Under the pieces are notes generated by a model. It did not search any database. It was not told the origin of the DNA and saw only the letters and a program-made list of their open reading frames with translations. Below are positions 1-10,567 of a DNA stretch of 64,000 bases, piece after piece. Each line of letters begins with the position of its first letter. The first letter of the stretch is position 1. Where the stretch lies: the NCBI GenBank assembly GCA_949775045.1, contig OX459107.1, positions 12,613,250 to 12,677,249 on the forward strand. Direction: 5' to 3'. A program made the position numbers and the translations under genes. This DNA comes from Metridium senile. Taxonomy: Eukaryota > Cnidaria > Anthozoa > Actiniaria > Metridiidae.

Positions 1-59
1 TGTGAACTGGTTTGTTTATGATTTGTAACCTTACTTCTCAAATATTTTGCCTCCTATAA

Positions 60-1240
60 GAAGTCAGTCCATCTACACGGTTCCCAACTCAGCAAGTGTT
101 GTGTAGCAAATTCGCCATCTTACCAGTGAAGAACAGGAAGCAATGGTTTCCTTTGATGTAGAGTCATTGTTTACCAATGTCCCTATTCAATGCACTTTGC
201 ATGCCACTCACTACCTACTTCAAGCTGAAGTTACCTTACCTGATCGTACCAGCCTATTGCCATCGCAAGTCGTCTTTCTCTTGGATTTTGCAATAAGATC
301 CACATGCTTAACGCACAAAGGCTCTATCTAGAAACAACAAGGTGCGACTATGGGAAGAAGAGTCTGCTGTCATTGCCAACTTGTACATGGTGGTCTCCGA
401 AGAACAATCTGTACAAACATGCAATGCACAGGGTAAACCTTGAGTTCGGAAATGGTACGTTGATGATACCTTTGTCATTGTAAAACGCTCTGAAATTAAA
501 ACACTGTTACAACATATCAATCGTCAACAACTTACCTTCAGATCTACCATGGAGACAGGGAGAAACAACATCACCTTCTTCGATACCGTTGTACACAGAG
601 AACGTGACAGCTGCCTTACCACCAGCTTGTGCGGTTAGCCCACACATATGGACCAATATCTTGCTTACGACTCTCACTATCCTAAGCTGGTAAAATGTAG
701 AGTTTTCAGTTGCCTATATGACAGATCCAGCTGTATTGTCACGAGGCCCAACACTAATGTAAAGGAGAAACAACCCCTCTCGTCAGCTCTTATGATGAAC
801 GGTCATCCTCCTTCTTTCTTGGAGAAGGCGACAAAGACCAGACCATCCTTAGAACCTGTTGACAAAATTACATATCCACCACTTTCCTTCCATATGTAGA
901 TGTTTCACAGACCCCTCGAAATTGCCTGTAAGATCATAGCACATGCAACATCTTCAAATCAGATACCACTTTAGCATGTACAGCTTGTGCGACCTAAGGA
1001 CTCAGTTCCTGCCAACAGACACAACGGAGTTGTTTAGAAGATCCCAAGCAGCAGTTGTGTCAGAGTGTACACCTGTGAAACAGGAATACCGTTACGTAAA
1101 GAATTAAAGAACTCAAGAGAGATGTCAGCCAGGCATATACTCAGACCTCCTCCATTTCCGAGCATACGAATACAACAGCATTTGGAGAACGTTTAGTGCA
1201 TAGATCGAGAAAACCATTGTACATACGTAGAGTGAAGGAA
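60..1240 (+). pseudogene. Penelope-like retroelement remnant (RT plus GIY-YIG-like end)
   Basis: Broken reverse transcriptase of Penelope type. The frame at 143-331 reads VSFDVESLFTNVPI, the typical PLE palm motif. After several frame changes the catalytic YVDD followed by TFVIVK is readable at about 456-480. At 648-900 the frame DQYLAYDSHYPK...SCLYDRSSCIVT matches the region after the palm, and around 1090-1240 words such as RIKELKRDVSQAYTQTS and SEHTNTTAFGERLVHRSRKPLYIRRVKE match the GIY-YIG endonuclease end. Many stops and shifts make it dead. The 5' limit is not visible and may lie outside the window. Confidence 0.8.
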
Positions 1241-1328
1241 ATATATATTTAAATATAATAGAGGTGGCATTAAATTGAGGCTATCATGAAAACGAGCCAA
1301 GCAACCCAGCAAGAAGAATTCTGACTTA

Positions 1329-1989
1329 GTGATTTTTTTAAATGAGATTCAGGTTAATCCACAGATAGTATTAGTGGCCCACAATAATGGCAATCGGTTT
1401 GACTTTCCCATTGTTGCGTTCACTGAGAGAGCAAGAACTACTCCAACAGTTTATAGACTGCGACATTTTATTACTAGATTCACTGACAGTCATAACAGAC
1501 GAAATGAAGATAAGCTCTAGTCCACTCAAGGAACACAACGGGAAATCGCTGGGCACTATTTATAAGCTTCTGTTTGATGAGACATTTGATGCGCATGACT
1601 CTCTCGAGGATGTTATTGCACTCTCAAGAATCCTCAGCAGTAACACTCTTAAACAAAATCAAGAACAAATTATTTCTCTGGCTAGAGGGGCTGTAAAGTT
1701 TTGTGAAGACTTGGAGAGAAAGGCAGAGGCAAAGGGACGAAAGCTGACGCTTCAGAGACTTCCTATATGAGATGGCATGAAAGAAACGATAAGCAAGGTG
1801 GGACTAACTATGGAGACCTTGACGGCTCTAAATGATGGAGGGGGCTCTAGAGCATTACTGTCAGTTTTGGCATTACCATCAACGTGTGTCAACAAGGCAA
1901 AAACCAAGTCAAAGCCAAGGGTGACAAAAAAACTATCGATACTTACAAGTATTCTTAAGCATTTTGTGCAGAATGTAGCAAAATCATAA
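1329..1989 (+). pseudogene. DEDDh 3'-5' exonuclease-like pseudogene
   Basis: Two overlapping frames join into one exonuclease-like product. The first (1329-1430) gives VLVAHNNGNRFDFPI, an Exo II-like motif (N, G, F, D). The second (about 1411-1770) continues LLRSLREQELLQQFIDCDILLLDSL and has AHDSLEDVIALSRIL, an Exo III-like H and D. The same frame then meets a TGA at 1768 and reads on to 1989 (basic tail KTKSKPRVTKK). One frameshift near 1410 and one nonsense codon break it. The Exo I DxE segment is missing, so the 5' end is truncated. It may be cargo of a mobile element or a retrocopy; the parent is not identified. Confidence 0.55.
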
Positions 1990-3130
1990 ATAAATACTAT
2001 TATGTATGGTCCCATTAAAACACCTTAACTGAAATATTCCCTAATAAATTTCTGAATAACGCACAAATGGATAATGCACAAAGATCGATAAATAAAATAA
2101 GTTTAAAATTGTGTGACGCGATCGCTTCCTTTTAAAATGGCGTGACAATTCTTTTCACTTTTGTTTCAATTGTCAAAATATCTGTACATTACCATACTTC
2201 AGAGAGATTTAGGAGGGCAGCCAAGCGCGGTGAAAATCATGCATGGTGCAAAGGAATTCGTTGTTGTGCTAAACTGGAGACAATAGAATTCCCAGAGCAC
2301 CGAATCATCCAAAACTGACTATGACTTCAATATTTACTCAAGATTAAGTGTGTTTTAGGCGGCCTTAGAAATTATCAATGAACATGAAATTCGGGGAAAG
2401 TATTGTTCATTGATCAGTTGTAGTCCTGAAAAAATCCAAGAAATAAAAAATTGACGAGTTTTTGCATGATCGCAGTTTTCGTGAAAGCGACTGTAAAATG
2501 AGCGCTTGAAGTAAACATTGCGTTGTTACCTTGAATCATATATTTTCAGTTTTAGCGAGATCGCGTAACTGGATTACATTCCAATTTTTCTAGCAAGTAT
2601 AAGGGAAATATGTAAATAAATTTTGTAAATAGATAACATAGAAGTAGCAGTTTTGGCTGTGGGAAGTCAATTGTTTAGTTTACGCATAAAATTATACTCT
2701 TAATTCTATATCCCTAAATATCTCTAAATTCGTCTTTTGGATTTCGATGAAACTGCTCCCAAAGGAAGACAAACACTCAAGGTATATGCAGGATAAAGCA
2801 TTTCCCTAGAAAATGTGGTTGAAGGGTAAAATTCGATTCCGAGTTAAAACAGTTGTGACGTCATTACCACGTGATGTGCAATCCGATCTCCTCAAAAAAA
2901 TACCAAATTGTACTTTAGTCTATATGTAACGTATGTGGAATAGAAGATATGAAATCGGAATCAATCTCTTTAAGTATATGAGGTTCAAAGTCGGAAGGTG
3001 CTCATGCAAAAATATTGGGTCGAATCACCTTAATTGCATTTGGAAGTTTACTGAGAGGTGTAATGACAAGAACGTTGGTTTCGTTACGTTCCCTTTTAAA
3101 GCTGATATTGTGTGTGTGTGATCTATGCAC
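1990..3130. other. Intergenic, no gene recognised
   Basis: AT-rich sequence with stops in all frames and no convincing repeat boundary or RNA gene. Short open stretches here are not supported. Confidence 0.5.
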
Positions 3131-3139
3131 AGACTAATG

Positions 3140-4170
3140 CATAAACCCGATGCTGATGATTCTTCCTGGACTGCCTTTTGCTTAGTAAGAAACAAGCTAA
3201 AATGCGCAATAAGATCTGCACAAAAGACTTTCATTGAAAAGGCTCAATCCTCCGATAAACCACTTGAGGTCTAGCACGTGACCCACAGCATTCTGAGGCA
3301 TAGCCCTAGGCATCTTCTTATACACCCAGAATTGAACACACCTTACCACCACTGTAGAGATAATAATGGATCCCCGCCAGTATCCCAGGATGATCTCAAT
3401 GTATCATCACCAATCTCCTTTACGTAAGCTCATCTAAGATCAATCCTTTCAGCCTGAGAGATGTATAAAATCCTTACAATCTCATTGCTCTACCGGTACT
3501 GACAACATACCAGCTAAATTAGTCAAGTTAGTCGCTGAGCACCTAGGTGATCAACTAACCGACAATATCAACAACTGCATCAGGAACTCATACTTCCCGA
3601 GCTTGTGCAAAACTGCAAAAGTATCTGACATTCCTAAGGTGTACACCCTAGTCTCATGCAACCAGTTTCGGCCTATATCCATACTTCCTGTTATATCAAA
3701 GTCTATGAAAAGCTTGTGGCTGCTCAGATCTCAGATTTTGCTGAGAAAACATCACAACTGCATGGCCGTGTCTCTATATTTCGTAATGGACAATCAACTA
3801 CCACTGCTCTGTTGGTTATAAGAGACAATATTCGCCAAGCAATGAAAAACGGTTAAATTAATCTTATGGTGCTCGCCAATTAAAATTGTCTTAGCTTTAG
3901 CTTGTCTAAGAAAGATCAAGAACTTTTACACCTTACAGACTAAAAAAGCAGTTAGCCATCTCATTTTCTCTCGTCTGGAATCTAGGTATTTACACGTCTA
4001 TCCACTGACAGAGTGCCTTATAAAACGGTTACAGTCGATATTTAACTAGCAAAGATCCTATCATAAAACTTTGTTGGCTTCTTATGCGGGAGCGCAGAGA
4101 CTGGCAAATGCTGACGACAATGCACAAATACCTTTACAGCTGCATATGGCCTTTCATTGACAGTACAGTT
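3140..4170 (+). pseudogene. Non-LTR retrotransposon (LINE) RT fragment
   Basis: Decayed LINE polymerase in three frames. 3151-3270 reads DDSSWTAFCLVRNKLKCAIR...AQKTFIEKA, the linker between endonuclease and RT. 3490-3640 reads STGTDNIPAKLVKLVAEHLG, the G-x-D-x-I-P motif of RT. 3665-3855 reads FRPISILPVISKVYEKLV after one frame change, then GQSTTTALLVIRDNIRQAMKNG, the classical finger and palm words of CR1/L2/RTE-like RTs. A possible motif C (NADDNAQI) follows near 4104-4130. Both ends are missing. The clade cannot be settled by eye. Confidence 0.75.
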
Positions 4171-4662
4171 AATTTAAGCAAATCTAAATAATTGCTGTTT
4201 TGATCTGGACACTGGTAAACCGCCAAGTAAAAGAACTCCATGAAAGGTCAAAGGGGGCAATGGTCAAGTTATATGATTTTATCAGTGACGGCACCATAAC
4301 TTGAAAAAAATAAAATGTCCAGGTCCTGAATGAAAGTTTTCGATAGTGTAATGTCTGTATACGCCTACTAAGAACAAACTCTGACAAAACATCTTTCAAA
4401 ACGCACAAATGTAACTTTGAATTAAGTTATGTTTTAACAAGGTTATTCTCTTACCAATCTTGTATCCTAGTCCCTAAGTGTGTCATATGGCACTCTTCTA
4501 GTTGCTATGTATAACCCAATCAAAATGCATCTTATATAGTTTTTGGTTGCTATAGATAACTAGCCAATCAAAATAAGAGTTAGATTTGTAATTTACATAA
4601 TCACATGGCATGGTTAGTATATTGATTTCACAAGATATTTTCACTTGAATTTTGTATTGATA

Positions 4663-5813
4663 ATGGCGGCGAATTTAGCGAATATGTTTGACAGCAACTC
4701 GGATGCTTTGAATTGGAATTAAAGATATGGTGTTTCTACTGTGAATACAGAAGATATATCAGATGTTTCTTTGAGTGAAAACGAAGATGAAGCGATGGAT
4801 CAAGCAGATGAATGTTGGACAAACGATGAATCTCCGATAACAGTCCAGCCATTTTCTTCGTCATCAGGAGCTACAACAAATCTTCCTGAAGATGCAAAGG
4901 CTAAAGACTTTTTCTCACTCTTTTTTACTGAAGAGATAATAGAGAAAATGGTTGAGGAAACCAATAGATATGCTGAGCAATGTATTTCAAATAAAAAGTG
5001 GTAGGATACAAGGGTAGACGAGATGATAGCTTTTCTTGGCATACATGTGTTCATGGGAATTCACAAACTAACAGAAACCAGTTAATATTGGTCCAATGAT
5101 GAAGCCCTTGGAATTCCAATCATTAAATATGAGGGATCGCTTCAATAAGATTACTCAGTATATCCACTTTAACAAAAACCAAAACGTAATTCCTCGCAGC
5201 CAGCCGGACCATGATAAACTTTTCAAAGTTTGATTGCTCTTGGACCTCGTTGTCAAAAATCTGCTAAAGGAGTATAATCCTAAACAAAACTTAGCTGTAG
5301 ATGAAGCTATGATTGCCTTCAAAGGACAATTGGCTATGAAACAATATATACCAATGAAACCCATAAACAGGGGAATAGAAGTATGGGCCTGTGCCGATTC
5401 GTTAAATGGCTATCTGTGTAACCTTCAAGTCTGGAAGAAAGATCAAGGCGCAACAGAGCATGCTTGGACTTGGTCATCGTGTTGTCCATGATTTGACTCT
5501 CCCTTTCGTAAATAAGTACCACTATATCTTCTGCAATAATTACTTCACATCTATAAAGACCTTGAAAAGGACAAAACCTACCTTTGTGGAGCTTTTAGGT
5601 CAAACAGAAAATGACTACCCGAAGAGTTGGGGCTGATGCAACCTGGCGTGAAGGCATTAAAGTAAGGAAAAAGTATGGTTTGAAGAAAAGGAAGTGTAGT
5701 GCTTGGAAAGACACAAAGTTAGTATATTTTGCGAGCACTCAGTCCTTGCCTGTTGGCAGTGAGACTGTCAACAGATCAAAGGCCACCTATGGCCAATTCG
5801 TGGATCATTGTTA
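4663..5813 (+). pseudogene. piggyBac-like transposase, N-terminal and catalytic part
   Basis: An ATG at 4663 opens MAANLANMFD..., and after a shift an acidic region (SDVSLSENEDE, 4741 on) leads into FFTEEIIEKMVEETNRYAEQ, the start of the piggyBac domain. Shifted frames continue EMIAFLGIHVFMGIH, then NLAVDEAMIAFKGQLAMKQY with the first catalytic Asp, and GHRVVHDLTLPFVNKYHYIFCNNYFTS, where the second catalytic Asp of the usual CDNYFTS motif is Asn. The frame at 5611-5814 supplies GADATWREGIKVRKKYG. At least four frame breaks and one stop are seen. The reading is cut at 5813 and resumes at about 7280. Confidence 0.85.
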
Positions 5814-5814
5814 G

Positions 5815-7285
5815 AACATTTTGAAAGCGCTTACAGTTTAGACCATTTTAAATGTTGACTATGTAGGTTATATTTAAACTAGACGCATATCTGCGTGAAG
5901 TTGGGCTCCATTACGATTATGTAATTATTTTCTCGGATTAGCTTGAGATGATTTTGAAGTGAAAAATAAGTATTCAATGTTGTTGTTTTATTTGTATTTT
6001 TTTGGTTGTCGTCCGTTTCCCTAACGTTAGGGAAAGGCAGCTAAATTCCAACGAAAATCGCTGAAAGTCAGTCAGACGGTTGATGTGAGCAACAAAAAGA
6101 CACTGTAAGAGTTTCATTTTATTTTATTAAGAATTAAGGCAAAACATTGTACGTTGAAAAATCCCCATAAAAAAATTATATTCTATAGTAAATCAACACA
6201 GATAGTGAGCTTGGGCTACCTGTGTTTCGATCTTCGGTTCGTGCAGAGATACATGCGAGTTCAAAGAGTGTCTAAGAAACAGTGTTATTAAGTTGTTCTT
6301 GCAAAATAAACTCCAGAAAAAGCAAAATAGATAGTCATTGAAGCAATTGATGTTATATTTGAGGCGATTTGGGCTGTTGGGTGTAGTTTTCAGAGAGGCC
6401 GTTTCAGTTGTTTATAGTTGTTGTTGTCGGAGGTTTAAAACCGATCACGTTATCTGACATATTGTAAAGAAAGAAATATTACTTTCATTTACATATACAT
6501 AGATCGTTAAGTTGAACTGCTAGATAATAGGGTGAAGCGATTTTTAAAACTTAAAAGTTTTGCGAATAAGTTTGTTGTTCTGTGCAAGAAGCTAAAGAGC
6601 TCGGCAATCGCCAGTTTCAATCGCTTATCTACGAATTAATAGGAATAGTAGTCAATAAAATTAAACTATTGACAGATAAACTGGTTATTTTCATCAAAAA
6701 TATAAAAGATATTAATTACAATAAGCAATATATTTACCCTAAAACATCACTAAAGTATTAAACTGTTGTTGTCTTCACTTCTAGTGTGTATCGTACTCTC
6801 TAAGAATGCTTACCGGCAATACTGTTAAATATCCAGTAGTAACAGCTTCGTCCTTTGTAAATGGTTGTGGATGAATCCATTCCATAGCATGAAAGGATGG
6901 ATTAAAAAGTAGCTTCTGTTTATAGCAGGGAAGATCTCTCGATAAATTTGATCATAATAAGTTGGTCCGCTTAGTTCGCTCGTAAATTGCATGATCTTTA
7001 GTAAAATTCACAGTGACCATTTCCGAAAACATTCGACATAAACTTATGTGTAATTCTACTGTGAATCGTGTGGTATGAGCACATAAAATATGAGAGTATT
7101 CGCGATTACTTCGACCAAGAAATCATTCCTTCAGACGAATCAAATATCCATGTGCTCGAATTACGCTGACCGAGATCTTGGGGCTCAAAAGTTTACACCG
7201 ATCTAGTGAGTGAGCGAGTGACACTTCCGGTTCAAAAGCCCCATCCCAATAACTCGAGGATTTGCAATCCACGAGTTAAACACAA
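5815..7285. other. Sequence separating two halves of a piggyBac pseudogene
   Basis: About 1.47 kb without readable protein sits between the FVD- segment and the SCPxAV/YNKNM segment of the piggyBac frame, which are adjacent in intact transposases. GTTAG occurs at both edges (5810-5814 and about 7299-7303) and could be a target duplication, but no terminal inverted repeat is obvious. It includes a perfect 20-bp palindrome at 6016-6035. No gene is recognised. Confidence 0.5.
6016..6035. repeat. Perfect 20-bp palindrome
   Basis: TTTCCCTAAC followed by its exact reverse complement GTTAGGGAAA, with no spacer. No function can be assigned. Confidence 0.7.
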
Positions 7286-7532
7286 AAAGATGGGTCAGTG
7301 TTAGCTGTCCCAAGCGCTGTTTGTTACAACAAAAACATGTGTGGCGTTGACAAAAAACGACCATCTTCGTGGCTACTATGCCGTTGGAAGGAAAAGTAGA
7401 AAGTGGTGGCGCTACATAATGTGGTGTTTGATGGATGTTAGCATTCTAAATGCTCACATTTTACAAACAGAATCGGTACGCCATAGGTCAAGATCACATC
7501 TTTCGTTTCGTCTTGACTTGGGCAAAGAGTAG
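7285..7532 (+). pseudogene. piggyBac-like transposase, C-terminal part
   Basis: 7287-7365 reads VPSAVCYNKNMCGVDKK, and after one shift 7341-7532 reads KNDHLRGYYAVGRKSRKWWRYIMW, followed by HLSFRLDLGKE. This is the piggyBac block with the third catalytic Asp (GVDK-D) and the aromatic RKWWRY stretch. It fits as the continuation of the pseudogene at 4663-5813. The frame closes at 7532, and one frame over it runs directly into the 12-residue repeats downstream. Confidence 0.8.
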
Positions 7533-10149
7533 AACCTGCCAGAGCTTCAAATGATGAGACAGAAGTAGAACCTGCCAGAGCTTCAAATGATGAGACAGCA
7601 GTAGAACTAGACAGAGCTTCAAATAATGAGACAGCAGTAGAACCTGCCAGAGCTTCAAATGATGAGACAGAGGTAGAACCTGCCAGAGCTTCAAATGATG
7701 AGACAGAAGTAGAACCTGCCAGAGCTTCAAATAATGAGACAGCAGTAGAACTAGACAGAGCTTCAAATAATGAGACAGCAGTAGAACCTGCCAGAGCTTC
7801 AAATGATGAGACAGGAGTAGAACCTGCCAGAGCTGCAAGTATAGTATTACAAACATCTCACCTTCATCATAAGTTAGATGCCAGTGGTTTCTTTGAGGAA
7901 GGTATAATTCTCTCTTTTTATCCATTAAAACTTTCATTTGTCACACTTTTGTCTTTAATGTAACCAATTTTTAAACTTAAAACTCAACAGATAAAGGCCT
8001 GTTCCCAATAGTAACCTCTACAGCATCGCCCTTTGATGTAGTTAAAACAGTTGAAAAAGCCCAAAAACGGTGTAACAGTGATAAAATAAGTACAAAAGAA
8101 CCAGCCAGTAAGAAGAAAAAAGCTGACTTACAAAGTAAGTTATTCAGTCTGCAAATACCAAGTTAAAAGTTAATGTCATGACCATATTATCTCAATTAAA
8201 CTAGAGACCCAGATAAATTGGCAGCTTCACACACTGGGTTGATAAAAAAGAAAGGAATGCTTAGTGCGTTTTAATATTAATGAAAAACAAAATGGTACAT
8301 TAGAGTTAACGAGAGAGAAAAAGAGTAATGGAACAATTCCAACCAATGCAAAACCTAGGGGGTTTTTTTTTTTTTTTTTCAATAAAAACATGATTTATGT
8401 GAAAATATACCGTTTCCGCTTTTTGCAAAATATTTCTATTTCTGATTTTAGGCTCACAAAAAGCTAAATGGTACAAGGAAATAATTGACCGCAACATTGG
8501 CCATGTTGGTCAGAGGTAAAAAAGTATTATAAAGGCAAAGTCATTTCAGTAAACCAGAAAAACTCGGAAATACAGATTAAGTACGAGGGCTGCAAAACGA
8601 GATTCATTGACAACCTTCATGATGTATACCAAGATTATATTAATGGAGACTTTCAATTACTTAGTATTCATATATATCAATTAACATGCATTAAGTACCT
8701 TAAGTACTGCCAATAAATATTTATAATGTCTTTCCTTATACGTGTATTACAATCTTAGCTATTATGCTCGTTATAACATATTTGAATTTACAAGAAAGAT
8801 ATAATACATGTTGATATTAAAATGTTTTAATTTTGACAGTGTTCACAATACAGCACATTGCACTGTTCACTAATAATACATCTAGAGAGTATTATCATAT
8901 CAGGCATGATTTAATAAAGACTTTGGTGCTCCAACAAATATATCTCATTGATTCATTACTGAGTAAAACTATGAAGCACAAAATCTGGCGAAAAATGTCC
9001 CAAACTAAACATTGTTAACATCTGGTCTTGCAAAACAATGATTTTCAAAGCAAAATCAAGCAGCAGAAATATGTTTTGTAAAAGCAATATTTGAGTGATA
9101 GTATACTTTACAGCCTATTAAACCTTTAACTTATATATTACATTGAAGAAACGTTGTCTGGTCTAAAACCATAGAAGGTGAGACCAAAGTTGTGCATGGG
9201 ATGTCAATTCTTAAATTCTGATTTATTTATATTTTTTTTAATTCAGGCTGTATATAGCTAAGAGCCGACGTGCGAGGGAACTAACTCTTACATTGAATGA
9301 CAACACACACTCGAAAAACAGCAACAGTAAGGTAAACAATAATGAATAATTATACTGTCTAATGTTGAAAGATTGACATCAAGCGCAGTTTTTATTTTAG
9401 ATGAACAGTTTTAAATGAAAACTTGTACTGGGTACGTGAAAAATAACGTTCCAAAATTAAAAGCATATATATATATATGTAAATGGAGCTTATATAGAAA
9501 AAGATAAATGGAGGATATTTCATGGGCACGCGGATATACGAATTTCATCTTCAAGTGTTTGTGTTTGTATGGACCGAAAAAAGCCGTACGGACCCCATCA
9601 CATGACTTTTCCCGAAGGTTTTCTCAAGAGCGCGCGCCGGGCAAAATACGGGTCATATGATAAATATAGGAATTTCATTGACAATTATATAATAAACAAA
9701 ATTTATTGATGATAATAATGTTTGTTTTTTTTTCGCTTTTATCACTCCTTGCTATTATTGCGTACTATTATTTATTTGTTCGTTTATTCATTAAGCTCGT
9801 TTTATTTTTTCTAAAGGTAAAAAGTTCTTCTGGTGTTAACGCTGACCCTATTGCATCTCAGCCCAAACAAGAAGTTAAAAAGGTGACCCACAGTGAATCG
9901 CGAAAGAGGAAGGCAATGACTGCAAATGATGTTCACATTGTCACAAAGAAGCAAAAGCTAGCTGCTGGAAAACTCTTCAGGTCGACACTTGTAGAGAAGT
10001 CTGCTTCGAGTGCAACGGCAAAGGTCAGTGCGTATTCACAGCAAGGTGTGGCTGGCCCAGTGATACATAATGGCTTGGATGCCAATACTGCCGCCCAAAT
10101 CAAGAGTGAGACAACTTGTATTTTTGCAGGGCATAAGCAACCCTTCTGA
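7517..10149 (+). CDS. Unrecognised multi-exon gene with 12-residue repeats
   Basis: Proposed exons are 7517-7901, 7991-8134, 8452-8515, 9247-9331 and 9817-10149. Each junction has GT/AG, and the split codons join in phase each time (G|AT, A|GC, AG|G, then phase 0), which is unlikely by chance. Exon 1 encodes 8.5 copies of VEPARASNDETE-like repeats, then SGFFEEG. Exon 2 gives KGLFPIVTSTASPFDVVKT and a lysine-rich tail. Exon 3 gives KAKWYKEIIDRNIGHVGQ. The last exon is basic, with possible nuclear signals ESRKRK and KKQK. No known domain is visible. The true start is not found; the gene may be fused to the piggyBac frame upstream. The last exon meets TGA at 10147 but stays open afterwards to 10302. 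Confidence 0.45.
7529..7834 (+). repeat. 36-bp coding minisatellite
   Basis: Eight full and one partial copy of a 36-bp unit (GTAGAACCTGCCAGAGCTTC plus 16 bp), each encoding 12 residues. Sub-types differ at EPA/ELD, ND/NN and the last residue (E, A or G). Because 36 is a multiple of 3, the minus strand is also open and should not be called as a gene. Confidence 0.9.
8516..8645 (+). other. Protein-like segment inside intron 3
   Basis: One nucleotide out of phase with exon 3, the sequence stays open and reads YYKGKVISVNQKNSEIQIKY, then FIDNLHDVYQDYINGDF. The composition looks like a small beta-rich (tudor/agenet-like) domain. It could be a real exon extension hit by a one-base indel (GAGGTAAAA), an alternative exon, or decayed coding sequence. 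Confidence 0.3.
8660..9246. other. Intronic AT-rich sequence
   Basis: Lies within the third intron of the proposed gene at 7517-10149. No repeat or RNA gene is recognised. Confidence 0.4.
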
Positions 10150-10302
10150 AATGATGTGCTTGATGGCACAGTCAAAGTTAATGGAAGCAAGATTGATGAT
10201 CATGATCTTACCTCACTTCTTGGTGGCCATGCACAGGCAAAAAGTGCGCGATTCGAACGCTCTAAAAGGCGTGATTTGCATGCCGTTGTAATCACAGCTT
10301 AA
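10150..10302 (+). other. In-frame extension beyond the TGA of the repeat gene
   Basis: Reading on in the frame of the last exon gives NDVLDGTVKVNGSKIDDHDL, then SLLGGHAQAKSARFERSK, ending at TAA 10300-10302. It looks like real protein. Either the TGA at 10147 is a recent nonsense change, or splicing removes it. An alternative intron (GTCAGT at 10024, TTTTTGCAG at 10129) would give a different, methionine-rich tail. Confidence 0.35.
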
Positions 10303-10505
10303 AAGGACATTAAATACTGAAAAAAATTGAAATTCGAGATTGCACACTACTATAATTGATGTGCAATTAATATTCTTAATAAATATAAAAAAATGTTATT
10401 AGGGGAAAAAATAAATTTTTGTGTTCTCAAGAGTTTTGGTTGTTGATCCAATGCAGGCAAAAAGTGCGGATTCAAACGCTCTAAAAGGCGTGATTTGCAT
10501 GCCGT
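10235..10505 (+). repeat. Pair of 52-bp direct repeats
   Basis: AGGCAAAAAGTGCG...CTCTAAAAGGCGTGATTTGC occurs at about 10236-10287 and again at about 10455-10505. A more diverged third copy begins at 10507 (GGCAAAATGTGCGCGATTAG). Similar GGCAAAATG / GCGTGATTTGC words recur at 11865-11930. Confidence 0.6.
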
Positions 10506-10567
10506 TGGCAAAATGTGCGCGATTAGAACCTATAAAAGGTGCGATTTTTTTAATTCACTATCCACAT

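Noticed and set aside
7494..7937. 147-codon minus-strand frame with a Leu-rich 12-residue repeat
   Set aside because: Shadow of the 36-bp coding repeat on the plus strand.
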